DNA of 64,000 bases, taken from NCBI GenBank assembly GCA_023230525.1, contig JALNXE010000007.1:11526-75525 (forward strand), given 5' to 3'. The notes beneath the pieces were generated by a model, which had not been told where the DNA came from, ran no database searches, and saw only the letters and a program-made list of their open reading frames with translations. Below are positions 34,185-42,681 of the stretch, in pieces. Origin of the DNA: Desulfobulbaceae bacterium. GTDB lineage: Bacteria > Desulfobacterota > Desulfobulbia > Desulfobulbales > SURF-16. Made by a program: the position numbers and the translations under genes. Positions within the stretch are counted from its first letter, which is position 1; every line of letters starts with the position of its first letter.

Positions 34185-35270
34185 TCAAGCCCGGCCATAG
34201 CGATAATGGGCGGCACAGGTTCCTTCGCTTGACACCATGCAGGGGCCCACCGGACTCAGCGGTGTGCACCGGCCGGCAAAGAGCGGACAGTCGGCCGGGT
34301 TTTTCCTGCCCTTGAGGATCTGGCCGCACAGGCATCCTTTCGGTTCCGGGGTTTCCGTAAGCCTGATGCCGAACCTCTTTTCCGCATCAAAGCGGGAGAA
34401 ACTCTCCCGGATGGCCATGCCGCTGGCCGGGATGGTGCCCAGTCCCCGCCACTGGCAGTCGATTGGCTCGAAAACATCATGCATCAGCTGCTGGGCCCGC
34501 AGATTGCCCTGCCAGGAAACCGCCCGGCCGTAGGCGTTTTCCACCTCAGCCCGGCCGTTTCGGGCCTGCCGCGCCAGCATGATGACCGCCTGGAGCACAT
34601 CCACCGGCTCAAAGCCCGCCACCACGCAGGACAGATGGTAGTTGGCGGCCAGGGGTTCATAGGCGGCCGCGCCGATGATGGTGCTCACATGACCGGGGCA
34701 GAGCAGCCCGTCCAGACGGAGTTCGGGATCGCCAAGCAGGGCGTCAAGCGCCGGCGGCATGGTCTTGTGGGCGGAAAACACGGTGAAATTAGCCAGCTGC
34801 CGGCGCCCGGCCTCGAGAATCGTGGCGGCAACCAGCGGAATGGTGGTCTCGAACCCGACGGACAGGAACACCGTTTCCTGCTGCGGATTTTTTTCAGCCA
34901 GGGTCAGGGCGTCCATGGGTGAATAGACCACCTCCACCTGGGCCCCCATGGATTGCGCCTTGGTCAGGGAACCCCTGGAACCAGGCACCCGGAAGAGATC
35001 GCCGAAGATCGCCACCCGCACCCCTTCCCGGCTGGCCACCTCGATAAATCCGTCAATATGGGCGCTGGAGGTTACGCAGACCGGGCAGCCCGGCCCGGAG
35101 ATCAGCTCCAGCCCCTCGGGCATGAGTGAACGCAGCCCATGCCGGAAAATAGCCATGGTATGGGTGCCGCATACCTCCATGATGCGCAGGGGACGGTCAA
35201 TGGTCTTCCGCAATTCATCAACCAGCGGGTCGATAAATTTTTTATCCCTGAACTCTGAGACATATTTCAT
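34185..35270 (-). CDS. hypD: Hydrogenase maturation protein HypD
   Basis: A 361-residue [4Fe-4S] scaffold that, with HypC, assembles the Fe(CN)2CO unit. Conserved blocks are EVCGTHTMAIFRHGL, GPGCPVCVT, FLSVGFETT, PGHVSTIIGA, VAGFEPVDVL and the C-terminal cysteines CLCGQILKG, PADCPLF and C-x5-C of the cluster site. It starts 2 nt after the hypC stop. Confidence 0.98.
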   Translation of the reverse strand: MKYVSEFRDKKFIDPLVDELRKTIDRPLRIMEVCGTHTMAIFRHGLRSLMPEGLELISGPGCPVCVTSSAHIDGFIEVASREGVRVAIFGDLFRVPGSRGSLTKAQSMGAQVEVVYSPMDALTLAEKNPQQETVFLSVGFETTIPLVAATILEAGRRQLANFTVFSAHKTMPPALDALLGDPELRLDGLLCPGHVSTIIGAAAYEPLAANYHLSCVVAGFEPVDVLQAVIMLARQARNGRAEVENAYGRAVSWQGNLRAQQLMHDVFEPIDCQWRGLGTIPASGMAIRESFSRFDAEKRFGIRLTETPEPKGCLCGQILKGRKNPADCPLFAGRCTPLSPVGPCMVSSEGTCAAHYRYGRA

Positions 35271-35272
35271 GG

Positions 35273-35545
35273 TTACTGTTTTTCCTCTCGGGCCGCGGCC
35301 TGCATGTTGTCAGCCAACTCCTGCAGGAGCCGCAGATTGGTTTCCGCCTCTACGGCATCCAGGGTATGGATGGCAAAGCCGGCATGGATAATAAGATAAT
35401 CTCCTATTTGCGGCCAGCGGTCAACCAGATCCAGTCGCACTTCTTTTTTAATGCCCTGGGCTTCAACAACCCCGAGCTGCAGGGTGGTGAAATCATTTTC
35501 CACCCCTTTTACGGCGATTACACGCATGGGCACAGCCAGACACAT
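35273..35545 (-). CDS. hypC: Hydrogenase maturation chaperone HypC
   Basis: A 90-residue HypC/HybG protein. The N-terminal MCLAVPMRV supplies the Cys2 that holds the iron unit; VRLDLVDRWPQIGDYLIIHA and AIHTLD complete the fold. It forms the HypCD complex and also binds the pre-large subunit. Between hypF and hypC (35546-35664) lies about 120 nt without a gene. Confidence 0.97.
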   Translation of the reverse strand: MCLAVPMRVIAVKGVENDFTTLQLGVVEAQGIKKEVRLDLVDRWPQIGDYLIIHAGFAIHTLDAVEAETNLRLLQELADNMQAAAREEKQ

Positions 35546-35664
35546 TGCACAGCCTCACTATTTTTGTTTTTTTACAGAAATTACAGAAGACTTGAAAGTA
35601 ACAGACAGAAAAAAATCGATATTAATTCCGTCAGCCACTCCGAGATCTTCTGTGCTTCAGTCAA

Positions 35665-38037
35665 TCATGTTAAATGGTTCATCCCGGCAATAACCGCCTG
35701 ACCCAGGGCAAGTCCGCCATCATTGGCCGGAACCTTCTCGGCGGAAAAAACCTGAAATCCGGCGGCCCGGAGATCTTTGCTCAGCCCGTCAAGCAGCAGG
35801 CCATTCTGCATGCAGCCGCCGCCAAGCACCACCTTTTTTTTGCCGAGACTTGCGGCCAGTTCCTTGATCGCCGCGGTTACGGACAGCACCAGCCAGCGAT
35901 GAAAGGCCAGGGCAATTTCTGCCCGGTCAGCGGAGCGGGCCAGGCAATCGGCCACCGACCGGATCAGCGGCCTGGTGCCGATCAGCAGGCGGTCCTGTTC
36001 CCGGCTGATCTGCACGGGGAAGTCCAGCCCAGCCCCGGGTCCATCATGCAGCCAGCCATCCCTTGCCGCGCGCCAGGCCGTTGCCTCAAGTTCCATGGCG
36101 GCCTGGCCTTCGTAGCCGGAGACCAGACAGAGACCAAGCAGCCCTGCCATGGCATCAAAGAGCCTGCCGCAGCTTGAGGTCAGGGGGGTGTTGACCCGGC
36201 GGGATATCATCTGCCCCAGGGTCTCTTTTTTGACAAAATCTATCTTGGCCAGGGCGGGCGCCAGGCGATCACAGCCAACCAATCCTTCCCCGCCATACGC
36301 CGCCCCCAGGGCAGCCATGGCCATGCGCCAGGGTTCCCTGGCCGCGGCATCACCGCCGGGCAGCAGCAGCTGCTCCAGGCTGGCCAGCCGCTCAAAAGAG
36401 GTCAGTCCCGCCAGCAGGATCTCCCCGCCCCAGACCGTGCCGTCCGGGCCGAAGCCCGTGCCGTCAAGGATCACGGCAAAGGTGTCTTCCTCCAAACCGT
36501 GTTCAGCCATCACCGCCGCGGCATGGGCATGATGATGCTGCACCCGGTAAAGAGGCCGGCCAATGCTTTCGGCAAAACGGGTGCTCAGATAATCCGGATG
36601 CAGATCGCAGGCCACGGCCTGGGCCTCAAACTCCAGCACCTGCTGCAGATGCCGGACACTCTCTTCATAAAACTCCAGGGTTTCCGCAGTTTCGAGATCA
36701 CCGATATGCTGGCTCAGGTAGGCGGTCCTGCCCCGGGTCATGCAGAAGGTGTTCTTCAATGCCGCGCCGCAGGCAAGCACTGCCGGCAGATCCCGGTGGA
36801 GCGCCACGGAGCCGGGGACATAACCGCGGGAGCGCCTGATGGGCCGGGCCCTGCCGGCAATGACCCTGGCCACCGAATCATCCGCCCTGGTGACGATATC
36901 CCGGTTATGGAGGAGAAAAAAATCAGCGATGCCCCCAAGTTTGTCAATGGCCTCAATGTTTGCCGTGCAGATCGGCTCATCGCTTCTGTTGCCGCTGGTC
37001 ATCACCAGGGCCGGCGGGGTTTCCTCCACCCGGAAAAGCAGATGATGAAAAGGGGTGTAGGGCAGCATCAGGCCAAGATGGAGAATGCCGGGGGCAACCG
37101 CTGGGGCCAGGCCGCTGTCATCTCTTTTTGGCAGCAGCACGATGGGCCGCTGGCAGGAGCGCAGCAGTTCCATTTCCGGCAGGGATATGCTGCAGATTTT
37201 CATGGCCGCCTGCAGGTCCGCCACCATGACCGCCAGGGGCTTATCGGGTCTGTTTTTCCTTTGCCGCAGCCTTTGCACCGCCTCCTGGCTGCCCGCATCA
37301 ACGCTGAGGTGGAAACCGCCCAGGCCCCGCATGGCCACCACCCGGCCCCGGGCCAGGGCGCGGCCGGCCTCCCGCAGGGGATCATCGCAGGGCAGGAGGC
37401 GGCCGCTCGCGTCATGCCAGCTCAGGCGCGGCCCGCACTGCCAGCAGGCATTGGGCTGGGCGTGGAATCTGCGGTTAACCGGATCATGGTACTCCCGGCT
37501 GCAGTCCGGGCACATGGGAAAAACCTTCATCGAGGTGCGCGGCCGGTCATAGGGAATCGACTCGACAATGGTGAAGCGCGGCCCGCAGTTGGTGCAGTTG
37601 ATGAACGGATAGAGATGGCGCCGGTCATTTTTATTAAACAGCTCAGCCAGACAGTCATCGCAGACCGCCGCGTCGGGCGGGATCATGGTGCCCGCCGCAC
37701 CTGAGTGTTCACTGGCGAGGATCACAAAGCCGGGTTCAGCGGGGAAAACCTGGGTGGTGGTCTGCTCAAGCGAGGTGATGCTGGCCAGCGGCGGGGCCTC
37801 CTCGCGCAGGCAGCGCACAAAGCGGTCCAGCTGGTCCAGCGGCGGCGCCAGCCTGATCACCACCCCCTCGGCGCTGTTGACCACCGTGCCGGAGTAGCCG
37901 AAGCGGGAGGCCAGGCGGTGGACAAAGGGCCGGAAACCGACCCCCTGCACCACTCCCTGGATCTTCAGCTCAACCCCCGGTTCAGCCGGAACCGGCGCAG
38001 GGGGGAAACGGCTCTCAGGCCTTGGCAGAACTGTCAT
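35665..38037 (-). CDS. hypF: Carbamoyltransferase HypF
   Basis: A 790-residue enzyme making carbamoyl-AMP and transferring it to HypE. Domains in order: acylphosphatase (~25-115, VQGVGFRPFVHRLA), two zinc fingers (CDDCLAELF, CTNCGPR, CPDCSREY, CWQCGP, ~130-220), YrdC-like (~230-420, RPDKPLAVMV, SGNRSDEPIC) and Kae1-like (~430-790, HHHAHAAAVMAEHGL, ILDGTGFGPDGTVWGGE, VLGGGCMQNGLLLDGL). Full length and intact. Confidence 0.98.
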   Translation of the reverse strand: MTVLPRPESRFPPAPVPAEPGVELKIQGVVQGVGFRPFVHRLASRFGYSGTVVNSAEGVVIRLAPPLDQLDRFVRCLREEAPPLASITSLEQTTTQVFPAEPGFVILASEHSGAAGTMIPPDAAVCDDCLAELFNKNDRRHLYPFINCTNCGPRFTIVESIPYDRPRTSMKVFPMCPDCSREYHDPVNRRFHAQPNACWQCGPRLSWHDASGRLLPCDDPLREAGRALARGRVVAMRGLGGFHLSVDAGSQEAVQRLRQRKNRPDKPLAVMVADLQAAMKICSISLPEMELLRSCQRPIVLLPKRDDSGLAPAVAPGILHLGLMLPYTPFHHLLFRVEETPPALVMTSGNRSDEPICTANIEAIDKLGGIADFFLLHNRDIVTRADDSVARVIAGRARPIRRSRGYVPGSVALHRDLPAVLACGAALKNTFCMTRGRTAYLSQHIGDLETAETLEFYEESVRHLQQVLEFEAQAVACDLHPDYLSTRFAESIGRPLYRVQHHHAHAAAVMAEHGLEEDTFAVILDGTGFGPDGTVWGGEILLAGLTSFERLASLEQLLLPGGDAAAREPWRMAMAALGAAYGGEGLVGCDRLAPALAKIDFVKKETLGQMISRRVNTPLTSSCGRLFDAMAGLLGLCLVSGYEGQAAMELEATAWRAARDGWLHDGPGAGLDFPVQISREQDRLLIGTRPLIRSVADCLARSADRAEIALAFHRWLVLSVTAAIKELAASLGKKKVVLGGGCMQNGLLLDGLSKDLRAAGFQVFSAEKVPANDGGLALGQAVIAGMNHLT

Positions 38038-38053
38038 GACTTGCTTTAAACCC

Positions 38054-38146
38054 TCAGCCGTTATAGATGAATGAAAGCAATCCCTCCGGGGATTTCACAT
38101 CAGTTCCGGCAGGGAAATAATATGAATGGCAAAAATCGTAAAACAT
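38054..38146 (-). pseudogene. Remnant of a cytochrome b C-terminus between hyaC and hypF
   Basis: A 30-codon minus-strand frame ends TDVKSPEGLLSFIYNG before TGA. This mirrors the tail of the intact hydrogenase cytochrome b gene next door, NDVKAPEGMISSIFNG. Everything upstream of the tail is missing. It is probably the scar of a duplicated or exchanged hyaC copy, or less likely a tiny expressed peptide. Confidence 0.6.
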
Positions 38147-38504
38147 CCACGGGGAAACCGGTGCGACAAAATGACGCATCTCCTCTATTAAATAACCCTG
38201 ATCGAAAAGAAGTCAAGCGAAATAGGTATTAATACGGATAAGAAAAAAGGGGATGAGCGAAAGTTTATCGTCCAGGCAGGTAAAAATCTTCGGGCCTGGC
38301 TGACGGCAACGGCCTGCCCGGGTGGGCCGGAAGAGGCGCCCGTCTGATCCCACCCCTGGGTGCGGTTGACAATCCACCGGGAGAAGGGCAGAGCGGGACG
38401 CCGGCCTGCCCAAGAAGGCCGGAAACCGCCCCCCTGCGCCACGCGCCCCGGCTCTTCAGGCAATTCCTTTGCAGCGCCGGAGGCGCGGCAGATGAAAAAG
38501 GCGC
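38147..38504. other. Gene-free spacer within the hydrogenase region
   Basis: About 360 nt. The left third is AT-rich; the right part is GC-rich with several short palindromes, e.g. CCGGCCT/AAGGCCGG near 38401-38422. No gene is supported. Confidence 0.35.
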
Positions 38505-39164
38505 TCAGCCCTCGGCCGAGCCGTTATGTTTCGGTTTAAACTTATAGCCGTTGAAGATAGAGGAAATCATCCCCTCCGGCGCCTTCACGTCATTCCACAC
38601 CACCAGATAGAGATGCACCAGGGCAAAAAACAGAAAATACCACAGGAGCAGATGATGCATATGCCGGGCCTGCTGCTGGGTGCCGAAAAACTTCAGCCCC
38701 CAGGCCTGCCAGCCGGCACTCTCGGGATAAAGCAGATAAAACCCGCCCACCACCTGCGCCGCAGCCGCAACATAGGTGAACAGATAGACGATGCCGGCAA
38801 TGGTATTATGCCCGAGGTCCTCGCCATGTCTGTCCGTCACATACCCGTAATAGGCCATGGTGGTAAAAATATTCTTCACTTTACCGGGGGTCACGGGCAG
38901 GGCATGGAGAATGCGCTCATGCCGGTTGCCGAACAGGTACAGAAAGAGACGGACCAGCAACGCGGCGGTAAAGACATAGCCGGCCAGAAAATGATAGTAG
39001 CGCATGTCTGCCATGGGAAACCCCCGGCTGCCCGCCAGCCAGGGGTTGGGCCAGGGATCGTTGATGTAGAACCCGGTCACCGCCAGGACGACAATGGAAA
39101 GGACGAACGCCCAGTGAAAGAGACGGAAAAGAACACTCCACACATACTTTTTTTCATAATTCAT
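38505..39164 (-). CDS. hyaC: Hydrogenase b-type cytochrome HyaC
   Basis: A 219-residue inner-membrane dihaem cytochrome b that anchors the periplasmic hydrogenase and passes electrons to quinone. It has four membrane helices and the haem/structural histidines in LFRLFHWAFV, YYHFLAGYVF, HMHHLLLWYF and ALVHLYLV, and the family tail WNDVKAPEGMISSIFNG. ATG 39164 follows GGAGG by 8 nt; a longer frame upstream is not needed. Confidence 0.96.
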   Translation of the reverse strand: MNYEKKYVWSVLFRLFHWAFVLSIVVLAVTGFYINDPWPNPWLAGSRGFPMADMRYYHFLAGYVFTAALLVRLFLYLFGNRHERILHALPVTPGKVKNIFTTMAYYGYVTDRHGEDLGHNTIAGIVYLFTYVAAAAQVVGGFYLLYPESAGWQAWGLKFFGTQQQARHMHHLLLWYFLFFALVHLYLVVWNDVKAPEGMISSIFNGYKFKPKHNGSAEG

Positions 39165-39221
39165 GGCAGCCTCCTGCGCCGTGGTTAACAATAATATCGG
39201 ATGCCGGAGAGGGCCTTAAGC

Positions 39222-39265
39222 AGCCGTAACGAAACGCGCAATCTGGAAAATATTTCGCCACGGCT
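39222..39265 (-). repeat. Hairpin of repeat family D after hyaB
   Basis: AGCCGTAACGAAA (39222-39234) pairs with 39253-39265 with two mismatches. It begins 1 nt after the hyaB stop codon, the same position that the related hairpin takes behind mscS. It may tune relative expression of hyaB and hyaC or protect the upstream mRNA. Confidence 0.7.
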
Positions 39266-39266
39266 C

Positions 39267-40967
39267 TTAAACGACCTGCACCCTGGACAGTTCTCTGCCC
39301 TGGGGATCAGCCATATGCACGGCACAGGCGATGCAGGGATCAAAGGAATGAACGGTTCTGAGGACCTCCAAGGGTTTTTCCGGATCAGCCACCGGGTTGC
39401 CCACCAGTGACGCCTCATAGGGGCCGGGCTGTCCGGCCTTGTCCCTGGGGCCGGCATTCCAGGTGGAAGGAACCACGCACTGGTAATTCCTGATCCTGCC
39501 GTTTTCAATGACAATCCAGTGGGAAAGCGCCCCGCGCGGCGCCTCATGGAAGCCGTAGCCGCGCTGCTCGCCCTTGGGAAAGGTGGGCGGGTTAAATATG
39601 GCCAGATCACCCCGGCCGACATTATCAACCAGCAGTTGCCAGTGTTTCAGGGCAAGATCGCACAGCATGGAGGCCCGCACCGCCCTGGCCAGATGCCGTC
39701 CCAGGGTCGAATGCAGCACCTCCGGCCCCACCGTTGCGCCGGCCAGGGCGCTCACCCTGGCCAGGGCATCGTTGACCTGCTGCACCGTCTGCTCGTGGCC
39801 CAGGGCATAACCCACCAGCAGCTGGGCCAGGGGGCCGACCTGCATCGGCTTTTCCTGGAAACGCGGGGCCTTGAGCCAGCTGTATTTGCCGTCATCCTGG
39901 AAATCGGTATACTTGGGAACGGTTTGTTCCTCATAGGGATGGCGCGTCCAGTCTCCGTCATACCAGGCGTGGTCAATACCCTCCACCACGTTATCCCGGA
40001 AGTAGGGATCATTGAAACCGGTTATGGCCTTGACCGTGGACAGATCACCGTTGAAAATGGTGCCGCCGGGCAGATCAAACCGGGTGCCGGCCGGGTCAAG
40101 CACCATGTCGGGCACGGCCAGGTAGTTGGTGACGCCTGCACCATATGGCAGCCAGTCCTTGTAGAGAGCGCCCACCGCGATCACATCGGGCAGGTAGACC
40201 TGCTGGATAAAGCCGCGCACCTCCTCCACCAGCTGCTTGATCCAGTAGAGCCGCTCCATGTTGAGGGCCGTTTCGTTATCTGGATTGATGGCCGTGGTCA
40301 CACCGCCCACGGAGAGGTTCTGGATGTGCGGGTTCTTGCCGGTGAAAATGCCCAGGGCCTGGGTGGCCTTGCGCTGGTAATCAAGGGCCTCCAGGTAATG
40401 GGAGACGGCCATGAGATTTGCCTCTGGCGGCAGGGTCATGGCGGGATGGCCCCAGTAGGCATTGGCGAACGGGCCGAGCTGGCCGCTGTCGACCAGGGCC
40501 TTCACCCTTTCCTGCACCGCCCCGAAGCGCTTGCTGCTGTTGCCCGGCCAGTCGGAAAGGCTCTGGGCCAGGGCCGCGGTTTTGCCGGGATCGGCGCTCA
40601 AAGCCGACACCACATCCACCCAGTCGAGGGCGGACAGCACGTAAAAATGGACGATATGGTCATGCAGGGCATGGATGGACATGACCAGATTCCTGATATA
40701 CTGGGCGTTCATGGGTATCTGCAGGCCCAGGGCATTTTCCACCGCCCGGACCGAGGCCAGGGCGTGCACCGTGGTGCAGACCCCGCAGATGCGCTGGGTA
40801 AAAAGCCAGGCATCCCGCGGGTCACGGCCCTGGAGGATCACCTCGATGCCGCGCCACATCTGACCGGAAGACCAGGCCTTGCTGACCTTGCCTTCTTCTA
40901 TTTCCGCATCTATCCGCAAGTGTCCTTCGATCCGGGTAATGGGATCAATGGTTATTCTCTGTGCCAT
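39267..40967 (-). CDS. hyaB: [NiFe] hydrogenase large subunit HyaB (group 1)
   Basis: A 566-residue catalytic subunit that splits H2. The N-terminal Ni ligands are in RICGVCTTVHALASVRAVE and the C-terminal ones in DPCIACAVH; the chain then continues MADPQGRELSRVQVV, the extension HyaD removes after the His. All four Ni-binding residues are Cys, so it is not a selenoenzyme. ATG 40967 was chosen over a TTG two codons upstream. It is co-transcribed with hyaA (26-nt gap). Confidence 0.98.
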   Translation of the reverse strand: MAQRITIDPITRIEGHLRIDAEIEEGKVSKAWSSGQMWRGIEVILQGRDPRDAWLFTQRICGVCTTVHALASVRAVENALGLQIPMNAQYIRNLVMSIHALHDHIVHFYVLSALDWVDVVSALSADPGKTAALAQSLSDWPGNSSKRFGAVQERVKALVDSGQLGPFANAYWGHPAMTLPPEANLMAVSHYLEALDYQRKATQALGIFTGKNPHIQNLSVGGVTTAINPDNETALNMERLYWIKQLVEEVRGFIQQVYLPDVIAVGALYKDWLPYGAGVTNYLAVPDMVLDPAGTRFDLPGGTIFNGDLSTVKAITGFNDPYFRDNVVEGIDHAWYDGDWTRHPYEEQTVPKYTDFQDDGKYSWLKAPRFQEKPMQVGPLAQLLVGYALGHEQTVQQVNDALARVSALAGATVGPEVLHSTLGRHLARAVRASMLCDLALKHWQLLVDNVGRGDLAIFNPPTFPKGEQRGYGFHEAPRGALSHWIVIENGRIRNYQCVVPSTWNAGPRDKAGQPGPYEASLVGNPVADPEKPLEVLRTVHSFDPCIACAVHMADPQGRELSRVQVV

Positions 40968-40993
40968 AATCAAGCCTCCTCCTTCCTTGGCTG

Positions 40994-42082
40994 CTATTTG
41001 TCCTCGTCACTCTTGCCTTTCAAAATCCTTTTGCCGATGCCGACTACCGCGTGGATGCCCACCGCGGCGCCGGCTATGCCGAGAATCTTCTTACCGGCAC
41101 TGTCAGCGCTGGTGACAATTCCCCGGCCGCCGGGAATCTCAATGCCGGGCAGCCTTTCATAAAACGGGGTCATGGTGTCCCAGAACCCCGGTTCCGTGCA
41201 GCCGATGCAGCCATGGCCGACACCCACCGGCCATACCCCGACATCATTGAAACGCACCGCCGGGCAGTTGGAAAAGGTTGCCGGCCCCTTGCAGCCGACC
41301 TTATAGAGGCAGTAGCCCGCCAGGTGTCCGGCATCACCGAACTGCTCGGCATACCTGCCCTCATCGAAATGGGCCCGCCGTTCGCATTGATCATGGATTT
41401 TGCGGCCATAGGCAAAAAGCGGCCGGCCCAGCTTGTCCGTGGGCGGCAGCCGCTTGAAGGTCAGATAATGGAGCACGGTGCCCAGAAAGCTGATGGGGTT
41501 GGGCGGACAGCCTGCGACATTAACCACCGGCACATCATGCACCAGGTCCCAGACACCCACCGCTCCGGTGGGATTGGGGTCCGCCGCCTGGATGCCGCCA
41601 TAGGTGGCGCAGTTGCCGATGGCGATAACCGCGGCGGATTTCGCCGCCACCTCGGCCAGGATCTCCATGGCCGTCCGGCCGCCAATCTTGCAATAGATGC
41701 CGTTGTCCTTGGTGGGAATCCCGCCCTCCACTACGCACAGGTATTTGCCGGGATATTTTTCCAGGGTTGCCTGGAGCTGCTGCTCCGCCTGATGGCCGGC
41801 CGCGGCCATCAGCGTCTCATGATAATCAAGCGAGATGATGTCCAGAATCAGCCGGGCGATATCCGGATGAGAGCCCCGGACCAGAGACTCCGTGCAGCCG
41901 GTGCATTCCTGGAAATGCAGCCACACCACGGGGGGCCGCTGGGGGTTGGCCGCCGCCTCCACCAGCCGGGGAATCATGGCCTCGGAGAGACCGAGGGCCG
42001 CGGCGGCAATGGTGCATGCTTTCAGAAAATCGCGTCGGCTGGAGCTGAGATTATTTACGAGTTCACTGGTAGTAATCGGCAT
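40994..42082 (-). CDS. hyaA: [NiFe] hydrogenase small subunit HyaA
   Basis: A 362-residue Fe-S subunit. A Tat signal (SRRDFLKA, then a hydrophobic stretch) exports the folded dimer; a C-terminal helix (IAGAAVGIHAVVGIGKRIL) anchors it. Cluster ligands lie in QECTGCTES, IGNCATYGG, AGCPPNP, IHDQCERRAHF, GCKGPATFSNC and GHGCIGC. Oxygen-tolerant Hyd-1-type enzymes have two extra proximal cysteines (CTCC and the equivalent of TCASWGC); here both are Gly, so a standard oxygen-sensitive proximal cluster is predicted. First gene of the hydrogenase operon. Confidence 0.98.
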   Translation of the reverse strand: MPITTSELVNNLSSSRRDFLKACTIAAAALGLSEAMIPRLVEAAANPQRPPVVWLHFQECTGCTESLVRGSHPDIARLILDIISLDYHETLMAAAGHQAEQQLQATLEKYPGKYLCVVEGGIPTKDNGIYCKIGGRTAMEILAEVAAKSAAVIAIGNCATYGGIQAADPNPTGAVGVWDLVHDVPVVNVAGCPPNPISFLGTVLHYLTFKRLPPTDKLGRPLFAYGRKIHDQCERRAHFDEGRYAEQFGDAGHLAGYCLYKVGCKGPATFSNCPAVRFNDVGVWPVGVGHGCIGCTEPGFWDTMTPFYERLPGIEIPGGRGIVTSADSAGKKILGIAGAAVGIHAVVGIGKRILKGKSDEDK

Positions 42083-42314
42083 GGAGACCTCCTTTGTTTG
42101 TAACTCGCACGCAGAAAACGGTTCAAGACAAAGTCCGACCGGGATACGGGACTGCTGTGAAATACGTGTCGCCTACGCCGCTCAGATGAGGGTCGAATTT
42201 ACTCGCGCGCGCCTCTTTTAGACAAAACCGCAGCCTTAGCAGCGCCGAGGCGGGAATTTTGCGATTATGGCCGGTAAGGCCCCCTGCAGGTGAGAGGTAT
42301 GACTGTAAAGCAAA

Positions 42315-42330
42315 AGCAAATTTCGTTCCA
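42315..42330 (-). promoter_or_regulatory. Candidate sigma-54 promoter of the hydrogenase operon
   Basis: On the minus strand TGGAACG-AAAT-TTGC matches the -24/-12 consensus TGGCACG-N4-TTGC with one mismatch and exact spacing. It would start transcription near 42304, leaving a ~220-nt leader before hyaA. Many hydrogenase operons use sigma-54. The remaining 42331-42681 holds no gene, only the space for enhancer sites and the end of the heptosyltransferase gene. Confidence 0.5.
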
Positions 42331-42681
42331 GGCGCAAATAGCTGGAAAGGCTTGCCGCACCCGGCGGGCCGCGGCGTTTTGCCGCGCCTTACATATTAAA
42401 CATGTCAAGCAAGAGGGAAGTCAAGGAAAAAACAGGTAATTATTGTGGTACAACCATAACAGATAATCCGCTTCTACTGGATTGGCCGGGGCAGCGGAAA
42501 AAACATAAAGAAAAGAGCTGAACTGCCGGAAATAACGGCAGTATTTGCAACTGCTAAAGCCCCAGGAAGCAGCACATGGGTTCTCCAGCCCGGCCCGCAC
42601 GAAGATACACTGTGGCAGAAATCCGCTTTTACCGGACAGTTGCCCGGCCGCCGGACCAGGTTCCGCCCGGAATAATTTTTT

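Noticed and set aside
36499..37704. Plus-strand frame of about 401 codons opposite hypF
   Set aside because: No recognisable domains; hypF on the other strand is complete.
38188..38463. Minus-strand frame in the spacer between hyaC and hypF
   Set aside because: GC-rich palindromic sequence reads through by chance; composition is not protein-like.
39519..41162. Plus-strand frame of about 547 codons opposite hyaB/hyaA
   Set aside because: Shadow frame; the hydrogenase subunits on the minus strand have all catalytic motifs.
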